The notes: generated from the sequence alone by a model not told the origin. 37,378 nucleotides of DNA from Reticulitermes lucifugus (GCA_026260175.1 JAKCWW010005260.1:1-37378), one strand, 5' to 3'. Positions 11,153-22,120 are shown, counted from the stretch's first letter. Numbers and translations are program-made.

Positions 11153-11548
11153 TGGTAGAAACCCATTTTTACAGCTAAATAACGGTAGAGTTTCTATATT
11201 ATTAACAAAGGTCGATTATTGGTTTTACATACATGATCTAATATTATTAAGGTGGTTAAACTGCAAAGAATATGAAGAGCCGGGCAGTTAAAAGACAAAG
11301 TCAAAATACGTACGTAGAAAAGCCAGGTAAAAGAATTAGCCGGTACGTGGGAGCATGATAATAAAGAAATAGCGTTTAAAAATGCAATCCGAATTCTCCT
11401 GAGTCAGGATAGATCACAGACGCTCAAATATTTAATGACGGCCCTAAAATTTTAATGGCTAGGCCGTAATTAATTTGTTCAATCAGTTACATTAGTTAAA
11501 CATACGTAATAAAAAATAGAAAATAAGGTTTACCTCTCGTATTTAAAT

Positions 11549-11777
11549 TTTTTTTCCGATGGCGCAAGCCCCTAGTGGGCCAGGACCTCCTCATTATCGA
11601 GGCTTCACGATCACACTCAAACCCACCACAATCAGGAGGACTCCTCTAGACTCCTCTGACAACACACAACACTCACAAGAGACAGACATCCATGCCTACG
11701 GCGGGATTCGAACACGCAATCCCAGCAAGCGAACGGCCTCAGACCCACGCCTTAGACCGCGCGGCCACTGGGATCGG
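11549..11777 (-). mobile_element. tRNA-derived SINE, family III, with perfect target duplication
   Basis: It is flanked by an 11-bp perfect direct repeat, CGTATTTAAAT (11538-11548 and 11778-11788). On the minus strand it starts CCGATCCCAGTGGCCGCGCG, with box A-like and box B (GGGATTGCGTGTTCGAATCC) elements, and ends in a poly-A tail (poly-T on plus). The intact duplication and tail suggest a fairly recent insertion. A second copy is at 21443-21699. Confidence 0.92.
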
Positions 11778-11788
11778 CGTATTTAAAT

Positions 11789-12509
11789 ACAGGGCTAAGT
11801 AAATGAATGTGTTTTTAAGCTGTAGCCAATAGAGGCAAAATAGGAAGCAAATGCGCCAGAAGTTTTACGCTATGCGCAACCCTTTCTAGCTTATTCTTAT
11901 AAAGATCTGTGTCCTTATAATTGTCATGAAAGAATAGGATTTGAATTCACAGACATAAAACAGAGTAACCTGCATGTATACACCTTAAAAAATTGAAGTG
12001 TATGTATTTCAAAACCATTTCTTAAAACGTGTTGGAATTCATTAAACTTTTAAAACAAATGCACCAACTGCTTCAGTATTAAAGAACTCTGCATTTTCCC
12101 ACACGTTGTGTTTATGTGTTGCATGTCATTCTGCGAATAAACAGCGATCAGTACCGTAAAACAAAATGAACTGGATGGTCTTTGTCATGGCGACACAGCG
12201 TGTCTTCTGTGCGGTACTAACTGGAATTTTAAATGTCAATTAGCCGAATGTAAAATTCAAAGTATTAAATACGAAACAAACAAGAAATATATTTAAGGGA
12301 AGATATTGCCTTTATGAATATTAAAAGGGGGTGGGGGGAAAAAAGATTGCAACAAATTTCCTAGGAATTTATTACTAGACTCCATGTGATGTTGACGGAA
12401 ATGATCGTGGGTAGGCTGCTTAATTTCCGTAATACTGCCTTTAGAACGTAGGAGTTCAATAAAAATTATAATTAACGAGCCGCCACTGCGATTGCCCCTC
12501 ACCTACTTC
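11789..12509. other. No gene recognised
   Basis: This is AT-rich intron sequence preceding the GC-rich ORF at 12510. A G-rich run (about 12327-12342) is the only notable local feature. Confidence 0.45.
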
Positions 12510-12656
12510 ATGCTGGCGCCAAGAGCGAGCCTCTTCCGACCGGAATACCTGCAGGAGAGAGACCAGATTCTCGGCGTGGCTCTGTCTCCTCCTCCCCAGG
12601 ACAAAAGGTCGCTCGCACAGCTTAGAGCAGAACTAGCGACCTTGGAAGGCCACTAA
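12510..12656 (+). CDS. Short GC-rich ORF (48 codons), coding-like, unassigned
   Basis: An ATG at 12510 opens a 48-codon frame that ends in TAA at 12654-12656. The frame stays open upstream to about 12473. The peptide begins MLAPRASLFRPEYLQERDQI and ends RAELATLEGH. Codon third positions are strongly G/C, unlike the surrounding AT-rich intron and like gene 1 exon B. I do not recognise it. It could be a terminal exon of another plus-strand gene nested in this intron, an alternative last exon of gene 1, a retroposed fragment or part of an unknown transposon. No pyrimidine-rich acceptor is obvious just upstream, which weakens the spliced-exon reading. Confidence 0.4.
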   Translation: MLAPRASLFRPEYLQERDQILGVALSPPPQDKRSLAQLRAELATLEGH

Positions 12657-12924
12657 GAACCGCACATCCACTGCAAAGAATCTTCACGCTACCGTGGCAA
12701 ATTAAATCCTATGTTATCATTACAGTACGACGTTTGTATAGGTTAGCAATTTATTGTCACCAACCCGATATATTTTGAGCCGATTTCGTTCGTCATCAGA
12801 AGGTCCTCTTCCAAAACTGTTGGATTGTTGATAATAACTAACTCCATGGAGCAGAGTCCTTCTTGTAAAGCTAATAGTTCCTTAGCTGGTCGAGAAAATT
12901 CCTGCATTTTATGGAATAAAAAGG

Positions 12925-13560
12925 TTCATTACCGCGTTCACAACAGCCTGGCACTTCTCCCTATCCTGAGCCAGATCACTCCAATCCACGCTCTCATCCT
13001 GTTTCTTGAAGCTCTACTTTAATATCGTTCTCCCATTTACGCCTAGGTCTTCCAAGTAGTTTCTTTCCCTCAGGTTTTTGCACCGAAACTCTATATGCAC
13101 CTCCCCTCTCCCCCATCCGTGTCACATGCCCTGCCCATTTCATCCTCTTGATTTGTTCACACGAATAATATTCGGTTTGGGGAACAAATCCTGAAGCTAC
13201 TTGTTAGGCTGTCCTGTCCATTTCTCTGCTACCTCTTTCCTCTTAGGCCCAAGTATCTTTCTCAGCACCCCATTCTTAAACACCCTCAGCCCATGCTCCT
13301 CAGTGTGAGAGACGAAGTTTCACACCCATAGAGAACAACAGGCAAAATTGTAGTTCTGTATATATAAATCGTAATCTTTTTGGTTGGAAAACTGGAAGAC
13401 AAATGATTCTGGACCGAATAGTAGCAGACATTCCCGGAGTTCAATCTACTCTTAATTTCTTCATGAATGCAGTTTTGATTTTTTAGGGTTGCTCCCAGAC
13501 GTTTGAACTTTGCCACACATTCAAATGACTTGTTACAATAAATTAATAATGTATGCAAAT
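12925..13560 (-). pseudogene. LINE (non-LTR retrotransposon) 3' end, decayed
   Basis: Minus-strand frames read KRLGATLKNQNCIHEEIKSR, LPVVLYGCETSSLTLRS, then after a frameshift LRVFKNGVLRKILGPKRKEV, then PEGKKLLGRPRRKWENDIK. This is the familiar order at the C-terminus of a LINE reverse transcriptase (LPVVLYGCETW, RVFENRVLR, GRPRRRWEDNI). Several frameshifts and stops make it inactive, and only the 3' portion of the element is present. Related LINE tails lie at 20690-20965 and 27200-27490. Confidence 0.88.
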
Positions 13561-15455
13561 GTTTTACTGTGATAGACGATAGTTAAAGTGGCCATTCGTC
13601 CTCGAATTTCGGGGACAGTCCCCAAAATAATACTTACGTCCCGGCCTAATTTTGTTACCGATTCTGCCCCCTTTTTTAATTTTTAATTTAATTTTAATTT
13701 AATTTTTCCCGTCTTCCTGACAATATTCTTTAAACTGGAGACTTTCTTGGATCTTGTTAGCGACTTTCCTGACAAGGAGATAGCAACAGTGCTGCGCGTG
13801 GAGCAGTAAACTGTAAAGATGTATGTAAGATATAAAAAACTTGAATGTAACGTGTGTATAATTTTGTTACTTCAGTGTTGCCCCCGCCTGCGAATAGGCC
13901 AAAGAAAAACTCGTCCCTTTAACGTTAGTTCCAATTATGGTGGAATCTGATGTTAATGTGTTTGTTTTCATGTACTGAGCTTGACCAGCCTTTTGTCTAC
14001 CAAAGTATTCTAGCATATGATAATATTGACCGTGATTTTAAAAGCCAATTTATAATCTAAAAAAATCCTTCCGTTTGTTGTTTTACTTCTTTCACAGTTC
14101 CATATCATTTTGTATTGGTATAAACGGACATAACAGAAATTCGATTGTATTGAAGTGATTACACTTAATTGATGTTTGCACTTATAACACTGGTTCCTAT
14201 ATCATTATTCTAACAAAGCGTGGGGGATTTTGATAATGTAAGTATATGTTCAGTATTTGAAACCTGTGTATCCAAAACTATTTACAGAAAAACGATTAAA
14301 ATTTCCTATAATTTCAGCCTGTGTATGCTGATACTTTCCACAGCAGCTGTGATTTCTGCCTTCATTTCTTCGACCTTCTGAGGAATATCACTAATAATTT
14401 ACGTGTGCTGTGAGGCAAAATTTATTCAATTCTCATTACATCGCCAGACACGCGAATTTGAAAGTGAATAGAGCAACGACGAGTGAATACAAATGATACG
14501 ACAAATATGAATATTTCAAATCTTAAGATTCAAACTCACGGCACCTTGGAAATAAGCCCATTAGCTTGACCTCATGGGCAGTTCCCGAATGTTTGGGTAG
14601 CCATTGTAATAACTGAGTATACCTCATGTCAGGAAGAGTTAACATTCGAGTAGAGGACATTTGTGTACTAAAAAGGGCCTGATCATCCAACATTCACCAG
14701 TGATGTTCGCTTAGTGAAAGGCGTTTCAAATAATAGCCGACTGTCCAAACAGGATACTAAACATTGCTCATTTGACGAGCCTATATGGCAGAGTCGCGCT
14801 CTGACAATAATTTAGCAGTTTGTCCTATAAGAGACCTCGCAACTGGCAGCGTGTATACTGGTATATATTATTTCTTGTTACTCGAAAGTTATTCAGACAG
14901 CTTCCTAGAATCCTTGGAGAAGAAACTGTTGTCCTTGAGGCTGCCGATTCACGGAATCATCACGCTTTATACCGTGAATTAAATTTTGAATCAATGAAAT
15001 AACTTGTGACGTGTAATCTTGTATGTGAGATTGTGGACTTTTATAGCTCAGAGGTTTGTTTAGAAAGAGATGTAAGCTTTTAATAAAGTAATTACACATA
15101 GTACTTGAGGAGCAGAAAATATTTTCAGTGCCAAGAAGTTTCATTAATGTAAGAAAAAAATGTTCCGTTCATAAACCGTCTGCACCGTGAGAGACATGAA
15201 TGTGATATACACTATCGTTTATTTAATTGTTCATAAGATCATAAGTAATATTTACATTTCGTGTTATACGTGCCTATTAACTGTAAGTGTAAGGCCATTG
15301 TGCATGAGATAGTTCTTAAGAGATAACCTTCCACAAGCACTGGTACATGCCATGTGGTTTAAAATTAAATAATTCTGTAGTTTCTCTCAAATATTTTCAC
15401 TTGGCCCCCCACAATAAGAAGCATGAGATTACGGGCTGCATGATCCGGCCTTAGA
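13561..15455. other. No gene recognised
   Basis: This is AT-rich intron. A low-complexity run of TTTTTAATTTTAATTTAA type lies at about 13673-13707. The frames near 14785-15144 are short, lack good splice sites and show no domain. Confidence 0.5.
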
Positions 15456-15690
15456 ATTCCGACAGACGCAAGAGATTTTCTCTTCTCCAAAATGTCCAGA
15501 CCAGTTCTGAGACCCCCCCCCACCAACCTCCTATTCAATGGTTACTAGTAGCTCTTCCCCTGGGGTAAAGCGGTCGGCACGTGAGGCTGACTACTCACCT
15601 CCATCTAATGCCGAGGTTAATAATTAGTGGAGCTGTAACTCCACTGCCCTTATATGCGTTCCTGGCTTGCAGAGGGAGAACTGTTACTCG
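15456..15690 (+). mobile_element. SINE family I
   Basis: AAAATGTCCAGACCAGTTCT, then ACCAACCTCCTATTCAATGG, then CCCCTGGGGTAAAGCGGTCGG, then CCATCTAATGCCGAGGTTAA occur in family order. The copy is clear in the body, with a short cytosine run (about 15510-15519). Confidence 0.8.
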
Positions 15691-16783
15691 CAATAAAACA
15701 AATTAAGAGATTTTTGAAAGTTCATTGACGGAATGTACTTCATGCTTGATGTTTTGTGTTTTGTGTGAGATAGAAATTAAACTTTCGTATAAAATTCAGA
15801 TCAAATTCATCCTTTAAAGGGCTAAATTAAAAAAAAACATGGAAATATCCGCATAGCGCAACAATCCTGTCGCTTTCCCTCTGTTTTGTTTTCTTTACTC
15901 AAAAGAGGAAAATAATTTCAATAAAGTATGACTTGTAGCAGCGCGTTAAATTACACTTTAGTTAAAGAACATCCTGTTGAAGTAGAAGAAAATTTGTATT
16001 TTTAATATTTGCGATAAAGTATTGTTTTTAATTTACATAATTTTTTTCCTTTATTAATTACGTTGATAAAATGCCTTTATACTAGTTTTGCACTGTTCTA
16101 CCTCACTTGGTACTCGCTAGCTTAAGGAAATATGATTTAAATAATTACAAAAATATTCAGCGTGGTTATCTTCATAGAGATGGTTTGAAATCCAAAATAA
16201 ATTTGGGTAATTGACAATATGGCGTAGCCTAGAAAGCATTTGAAAAACATGTACATCTTATTTAAGTGCGAATTTTCATTCTTCTTTTATTCAAAAGAGG
16301 CTTCGCCACTTAGCTCCAGGAATTATGGGGTAGAAATAAGAAAAGCATACAGAATTTCGGTGGAAGAAATAAAAGGAATGGACCACTTGGAAGATATAGG
16401 TTTTAATGGATGTTATCGCAATTAGGATGGGAATCTGTGGACAGGATTTATTTGTCTTAAGATAGAGAGGAGTGCTGATTTCTTGTGAATGCGGCAATTA
16501 ACATTCAGAGTCTACAAAACTTTGAACATTTCTTGACTAGCTGGGTAACTGTTAGCTGTCAAGGAGGACTCTGCTCTATGGAGTGTGTTAAAATAGTAGT
16601 CTATCTTTGTTTTCGTGCTTGTTTTTCTGTAACCATCTTCAATGTAATCGGGTCCTTATCCTCAGAAATAAGCAAAAAAAAATGTAAATGATTTTATTTT
16701 ATGTTCGAATTCTTCAGCGTGTGTGGATTATCCTTGAGAGCTAATAGGGATCCGTCTTGTGTGCTAACAATTTTTTTTTTCAG
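15691..16783. other. No gene recognised
   Basis: This is AT-rich intron. Short open frames at 16240-16497 overlap on both strands and show no domain. The stretch ends with a long thymine run and CAG, treated under 16784-17045. Confidence 0.45.
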
Positions 16784-17045
16784 GTTCGACAAAAAAAATT
16801 ATTAACCACTGTGAACTTCAAAGGAATTCTTGAAATACTAAATGGACGATACGAATTTTATTGGTATAGGTTCTTTGGTGGACAAATAATGAGCACTTTT
16901 AAACGACAACATTCTTTTTTTAAGTATAAAAATGAACAAAATGTCTATTCGAGGACATTGATCTCTTCAAACGAAGTTGAAAGAATAATAGTAATAAAAA
17001 AAAGGAATAGAATAGTCGTTTTCAATCTATCTTTGAGCGTGAGAC
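16784..17045 (+). other. Possible cryptic exon with strong splice-like borders
   Basis: A pyrimidine run ending TTTTTTTTTTCAG (to 16783) precedes an 87-codon open stretch that ends at GAC|GTGAGT. The peptide is rich in Lys, Ile, Phe and Arg (for example IIVIKKRNRIVVF), as AT-rich non-coding DNA tends to give. Its phases (0 in, 1 out) would break the frame between gene 1 exons A and B. I therefore regard it as a probable pseudo-exon. Confidence 0.2.
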
Positions 17046-17267
17046 GTGAGTGAATTCCGTATTGGGATGACTGTAAAAAAGAAAAGAGCGTTTCGTTTTT
17101 GTTCTGACACTGTGCAGTCAGAATAGGTTTCTGAAAGCACTTCGCACGCAGAACAGGTACTGACCTTGGCAATGCCATTACGTTACCAGTATCCAACTAC
17201 CCTTTAATTTTTACAACACTTTATTTGCTATGAGAATTTAATCTTATCGTACCATTACTTCAGACTG

Positions 17268-17420
17268 AATAGGGTGGCCTAGCGGTAACGCTGTCGTTTT
17301 ATGCTTGGAAGAAGCCCGTGTCGTAACTCGGCCAGAATAATGGTTATCCTGACGCGTTTTGTGATTTCTCTCAGTCGCTCCAAAAAAATGTCGGGGTTTC
17401 TCGATTTCGCCACTACCGTT
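17268..17420 (+). mobile_element. tRNA-derived SINE, family VI, decayed
   Basis: The box A-like GGTGGCCTAGCGGTAACGCT is followed by a degenerate box B region (CCCGTGTCGTAACTCGGCC). The body is TTATCCTGACGCGTTTTGTG, then TCTCTCAGTCGCTCC. It is a single copy here. A possible relative is the GGATTCAAATCCCA stretch at about 27052-27065. Confidence 0.7.
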
Positions 17421-17838
17421 TCCGTTCCAACCCTTTACAGTTCATCACGATAGGCAACACGCCTATAATCTGAGATAATGATAAGGTGAAAAAATAAACC
17501 ACAAACTGTAACCATGTATCTTTCTCTATTCCTGTAATAACTAGTGAACTAATTAACGGATTCCCGTAAAATTGTACACGAATATTAAGTAACAATAGGA
17601 CGTACTATAATTGTACACAACTTCCTATCTTCGCTAAGAGCAACATGGCGGTCGTGCGGTGGGAGCGACGCTAACGACACTTAAGCATTCAATGCCGGCC
17701 TCGGTGCATCGTAGGGGCGTGTATGAATTTAAGGCTAGTATAAATTAAAAACCCTTTCGTCATCGACAGTAGTTGGAATTTTTGTCACTGATGTATTAAT
17801 GTGGGATGTGTAACTTGTGCCTGGTGCTAGACCTTTTA
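17421..17838. other. No gene recognised; small GC-rich patch at 17640-17720
   Basis: This is mostly AT-rich. The patch contains CAACATGGCGGTCGTGCGGT, which resembles the ATGGCGG core bound by YY1/Pho-type zinc-finger proteins. Its ATG frame stops after nine codons, so no gene is called. Confidence 0.4.
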
Positions 17839-17850
17839 AAAAATATATAA

Positions 17851-18090
17851 AAGGTAAATTTCACCCTAAGACAGGCCATGAGGGCCCACACGGGGGGGAA
17901 TAGGTACAGATCTACTCTTTCTTTAACGTCGGGTTTAGATGTGGGAGGGTGGTCAACCCCATGCCCGACCGCTTTTCCCCCAGGAAAGAAACCCGGTACC
18001 CATTGCACAGGAGACTGGGTGGGCCCCACGGCCGGTTTGGACGGATGCGAAAAATCTCGCCCCCACTGGGATTCGGCCCCCGGACCGTGG
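17851..18090 (-). mobile_element. SINE family I, 5'-truncated, with perfect target duplication
   Basis: It is flanked by a 12-bp perfect direct repeat, AAAAATATATAA (17839-17850 and 18091-18102). The body matches the 4009-4298 copy base-block by base-block on the same strand but stops at CCCGGACC, before the tRNA head. A clean 5' truncation with an intact duplication fits incomplete LINE-mediated reverse transcription. The long frames through it on both strands are SINE shadows. Confidence 0.92.
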
Positions 18091-18102
18091 AAAAATATAT
18101 AA

Positions 18103-19714
18103 GTTTGTAAAACTTGTGTTTTTGTAGAAGGTAAAACAGCAGTATTGCGACTGCCTAAAGCCTGTAAACAGCTAACCATTGACGTCTGATCCGTGAAGTT
18201 TCTTATGATAAATAATGCGAGATTCCTGGTCCTCACAGCTGTGTTGTTGAAGGTTCAAGCCTTCTGGGATTTAACGCTGTGCCATTTGAATATTTTACGA
18301 CGTTTCGAATGATCATAGTGGCTCCATCCACTTGGCTCATAGTCCTTTTTTTTTTAAACACGATAATGATCTTCTTCATAAAAGTGCGAATTTCGTTGCG
18401 AGTTAATTCTATAGACCCTAAGGATAGAGGTTATAGGTTCCCCCTAAAAGTCTTAAATCTTAAATCTTCGGGAAACTTCTTGATCGGAGAGGAAAACTGA
18501 AACTTTTAAGACGGTCTATATGTCATAAATTTCACTTGTTACTTATTGGCTGGTTTGCTGTTTGGTTAAAGAATTGTAGCTCTAACTTACAAGATGACCA
18601 TGCTGGTGAAATGTCATGAATAGCCAATGTTATGTACACCTCTTGAGGGTAATTAATAATTTAATTATGCCTTCTATATTGCGCTTGCTTTTGAGTGCAT
18701 GAGTGACTAGTTGATGATAGTTACAGCAGATGGTATTTGTCTTTATAAAGCAGACAAGAGTAAAGAGGTATCTATGGTTCGATCGGCACTGCAGCGTCGT
18801 ACCTTGCCAGTTACATCCATCTTGTTTTCTTTTAAGAAATTCTCTAATTACTGGAGTGAATAATCAGTGCATCTTTAATCTCATAGTAGCCCGCTAGGGG
18901 CATAATGTGTAAGAACGAATACACTGAAGGGTCTTTCGTCGAAATCATAGCTGGAGATGCCGTGGATTAGCTCATGTGTATTATGTTCGCCGCATCATGT
19001 GATTGAGTGGGCCGTGGCTAATGTTATATGAAACTTTAGTTCCTACCTCACAGGGAGCACATTCCGCCTCCAATATAAAAACCAGTCGTTTAAGGTTATG
19101 TAGGGAAATAATCTATGTTTGTTATGAAACACACAAATAGACTGTGTGGGCAAAATATAGTGTTTATATGTGTTCAACCTGGTGGTATAAATAGTAACTA
19201 CAGAACTTTAAACGTTTAATGAAATACTCGCCAATTCCTTCTTAAGGAAATCCTCCTTTCGTGTCCAACTGCCATGTAACACATTCCTGAAATTCTGTTA
19301 TGGAAGGCTGAAGGTCGTAGCACTGAGATATGCATTAAATGTGAAACTTATTGCTTTGTATAACAGCAGATACTTGGTCAGTGCAGCAAGGTTGCTGGTT
19401 TCCATAGGGACATTTTATAGTGCAACCAAGTGTTACATTACCTCGCCGTCTCTACAATTGGTCAAGACAGAGCTGTTTCGCTCTAACCTATGTTAGCGAC
19501 TTCCCCCAGTTTCTTGACAAATTTCCATATGTTGTGCATTTTATTTCACGTACTAAGCACCAGTTGATTGTTACGTAAATTAAAGCGATTGTTTTTATTT
19601 TCTTCAAATGCCCACGCGAAGTAGCGTACATTTCCTTTCTCCGTTTGTTTTGACATCAGTTTCCAAAAGGAAAGGAAAAGAAAATCGCATTTTTAAACGT
19701 TTAAAAGTCAAATG
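18103..19714. other. No gene recognised; weak MITE trace near 18243-18310
   Basis: CCTTCTGGGATTTAACGCTG followed by ACGACGTTTCGAATGATCAT looks like a decayed family-A or family-B end. The remainder is AT-rich intron with no coding-like segment. Confidence 0.45.
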
Positions 19715-19723
19715 GGAGTGTAG

Positions 19724-19969
19724 GCTGTGCCATGGCTCAGGCGGTTAGTCGCCGGCTTCCCACCGCGGAGGCCCGGGTTCAATCCCGTGTCTATCCATGT
19801 GGGATTTGTCGTGGACAAAGTGGTACTGGGACAGGTTTTTCCCCGAGTACTTCGGTTTTTCCCAGTCAGTTTCATTCCACCGGTGCTCCAACAGGGTTGC
19901 ACGATAAGCCTTAAGGACGCGGTGCGTCCGTAGCATCTGCTGCGGGGCCCTTCACCACAGAAAGAGCTA
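19724..19969 (+). mobile_element. tRNA-derived SINE, family IV
   Basis: The head has box A-like TGGCTCAGGCGGTTAGTCG and box B GGGTTCAATCCC. The body runs CCATGTGGGATTTGTCGTGG, GGGACAGGTTTTTCCCCGAG, and GGTGCGTCCGTAGCATCTGC to CTTCACCACA. A short likely target duplication, GGAGTGTA, flanks it. The second copy, at 23489-23767, is very similar. Confidence 0.88.
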
Positions 19970-20175
19970 GGAGTGTAAATTTTGCATCTTCTATCTCCTT
20001 ACGCTTCCTTCTTTCTGTCATAAGTTCATCTTTGTTTGTTTATGCAACTTTCTTGCCATCTTTGCTTCCTTCAATAATTGTTATTTTTCTCATTATTTTG
20101 TTTTCTGTTTCTTTCTTAACAAATTATCATTATGTGAGATTTCAGGTTCCCACATGGTGACTATGAAGATTACTG

Positions 20176-20337
20176 TCTTCTGAAACGTGACGCCGTGTAG
20201 TCTGGTATAATTTTACTTTATTTGCAAGGGAACGGCCTCCGTGACACATTAGATGATTTGTGCTAATGATGGAAGCAGCAGGTTCCTTTGTAATGTCAGT
20301 AATTTTCTACCAAAATACACGACGTCACATCCAGGAC
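20176..20337. mobile_element. Family-B MITE
   Basis: The left end GTCTTCTGAAACGTGACGCC with GTGTAGTCTGGTATAA pairs with the right end TTCTACCAAAATACACGACG and TCACATCCAGGAC. It is about 162 bp with no coding capacity. Confidence 0.7.
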
Positions 20338-20561
20338 AACACTAATTTTGCATGGTCTTGTTGGTGCTTCAGATTTATGTCCTCGAAACATCTGTTTCAT
20401 GTTTCATTCCCTGCTTTGCTATCCTAACTACGAGATTAATTTGATACCCTCATTCCTATCAGGTAGACACTAATATTTTGTCCCAAAGTAAGTCATACTC
20501 AGTTCCTTCAAATCCTTTCTAAGTTATTCATCTTATCATGTCGATATTTGAAATTTCCGTA

Positions 20562-20682
20562 GCGATGAGAGTTTATGTTGAAATCTGCGCTCTTCTGGGA
20601 TATTACGCAGCGTCGAGTCCTTTTCTTCTTGGACTTCTTGACCCTTGAAGATGGTACCGATACGTTGTCCCGAAACGTCGGT
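20562..20682. mobile_element. Family-A MITE with an altered interior
   Basis: AAATCTGCGCTCTTCTGGGA with TATTACGCAGCGTCG matches the family-A left arm. CCTTGAAGATGGTACCGATA with CGTTGTCCCGAAACGTCGG matches the copy at 24288-24393. The two portions are rearranged relative to the hairpin at 2710-2842. Confidence 0.7.
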
Positions 20683-20689
20683 ATAGAAT

Positions 20690-20965
20690 TGGTGCTTCGG
20701 CCCGATTTCGGGCCATGGCCTCTCCGATCTTCTTCCTCAAACCTTCTGTGTTCCTTGCAGGCGCCTTGCAGTTATGTGTCTGTAGCAAATCTACGGTATC
20801 CATTAAAACAACGCCCTTACATCTACCTCTAGGCTTTCCCACGGGCCTTCTTCCTCTGAACCTTCCTCCCGTTACTTTACGAGAAACATCTGCCCCTGCT
20901 ACGTGGTCAGCCCAATCTAGAATCTTCACGTTTAGAACTTTTAGAAGTGCCGCATTGTCATACAA
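20690..20965 (-). pseudogene. LINE 3' end fragment
   Basis: The minus strand reads ILDWADHVAGADVSRKV, then GGRFRGRRPVGKPRGRCKGV, ending EGLRKKIGEAMARNRAEA. This is the C-terminal signature seen after many LINE reverse transcriptases (W-GH-R, GRRPVGRPR-RW, terminal basic helix). Only about 90 codons remain, so it is a dead fragment. It abuts mariner-derived sequence at its upstream side. Confidence 0.8.
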
Positions 20966-20969
20966 ATGG

Positions 20970-21345
20970 TCCCTGCCAGAACTGAGGTATTTATCACATC
21001 GTAGGACAAGTCTCTCTACTCCGTATTTATATCAATCTGTGTTCTGTTTTATCAACCGTCGTGCTATGCATTTTCTCCGCCCGCGTTCGTCTTTATATGT
21101 GTGGTCGCAAAGCTGTTGCTTCATCGCTCGAAGCAGATAAAAATATTTCGGTGCCAGATCAGGGTTTTGTGCAGGATTTTCCCTATGTGCCACATAAACT
21201 GATGTTCTGACCCACTGTCGTACCGAAGATGAAGATGAAGGCACTCTTTTATTTTCCGAAACACTGGTAACCATCAGCCTGTTATAAAGTAGCAGGCCAC
21301 AATTTAGGTAACATTCGATAAAACCTAGCAGGTTAGGTGTCAAAA
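20970..21345 (-). pseudogene. Mariner-like transposase C-terminal relic
   Basis: The minus strand reads NPDLAPKYFYLLRAMKQQL and then IARRLIKQNTD. This resembles the segment around the last catalytic Asp of mariner transposases (PDLAPSDYFLF-MKQ-L) and the following helix ending in a W-I-QD-type motif. The following in-frame sequence also fits a transposase tail. A second relic with the same downstream block (GCCACATAAACT) is at 24650-24900. Stops and frameshifts are present. Confidence 0.6.
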
Positions 21346-21442
21346 AAATTCTGGAGTTGCCCGGTTATTCCGAGAGATTTTTCTTGCTTGTTTTCAGACT
21401 CTCTTGTCTAATTTATGGACAGCGTCTTGTAGTAGGCCTCCT

Positions 21443-21699
21443 TTCTTTTTTCCAATGGCTCGACAGCCCCTAGGGGGCCTAGACCGCCTCATTTTTCGAG
21501 GCTTAACGATCACACTTTTTAGACACAACACACTCGGTAGGACTCCTCTGGACGAGGGACCAGCCCGTNNNNNNNNNNNNNNNNNNNNNNNNNNNNNNNN
21601 NNNNNNNNNNNNNNNNNNCCGGTGGGATTCGAACCCACAATCCCAGTAAGCGAGCAGCCGCAGACCCACGCCTTAGACCTCACGGCCACTGGGATCGGC
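21443..21699 (-). mobile_element. SINE family III with perfect target duplication and an internal gap
   Basis: It is flanked by a 12-bp perfect repeat, AGTAGGCCTCCT (21431-21442 and 21700-21711). The block order is the same as the 11549-11777 copy, with the inverse of box B (GGGATTCGAACCCACAATCC). Assembly gap 21569-21618 lies in the body. Confidence 0.92.
21569..21618. other. Assembly gap (50 N)
   Basis: This is a run of N inside a SINE copy. Confidence 0.99.
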
Positions 21700-21970
21700 A
21701 GTAGGCCTCCTACATACCCTTATTTACTGACTGTTTATCATTATCTCCAATTTTTTCGCTGCCATCTGACATCTGCTTTTTAAAAATGTCGTTAAACAAC
21801 ATAAGAATTATTGGGTGCTAGATAGGCTAACAAATCAGCGTCGTTAACGCTTTCCTTGTCGATTTTGTGTTAATTAAAATCATGTGTTTATTGACCCTAT
21901 GTTCCATCGGTATCGGACATCCCATATTGTGATATTTGAGCTTCTCATAGTCTTATAAAGATTGCAGTGG

Positions 21971-22120
21971 TCTGTGATATGACGCCATGTAGTCTGGTAG
22001 AAGGTACCAACCTCACGAAGGAACTTACTGTTTCCATCATCCGATCTGAAGAGGAAGGCTTCAGGTTCCTCCGAAAGGTTGGTACGTACCCACCAAACAC
22101 CATGGCGTTACATATCAGAA
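21971..22120. mobile_element. Family-B MITE
   Basis: The left end TCTGTGATATGACGCCATGT with AGTCTGGTAGAAGGTACCAA is inverted at the right as TTGGTACGTACCCACCAAAC and CATGGCGTTACATATCAGA. Both terminal and subterminal repeats are well preserved over about 150 bp. Confidence 0.8.

Noticed and set aside
17640..17720. Promoter or first exon with ATGGCGG motif
   Set aside because: The ATG frame ends after nine codons, and no supporting downstream exon or strong donor was found. It is kept only as a note.
17796..18236. 146-codon minus-strand frame, the longest in the window
   Set aside because: It lies almost entirely over the SINE at 17851-18090, whose body gives similar frames wherever it inserts. 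It is not a gene.
19732..19810. Functional tRNA gene
   Set aside because: Box A- and box B-like motifs are present, but no complete cloverleaf is evident and the sequence continues into a conserved SINE body. The same applies to the heads at 5584, 11777, 17268, 22554 and 23489.
20715..21140. 141-codon plus-strand frame
   Set aside because: It is the antisense of LINE and mariner relics that read well on the minus strand. No splice or start context was found.
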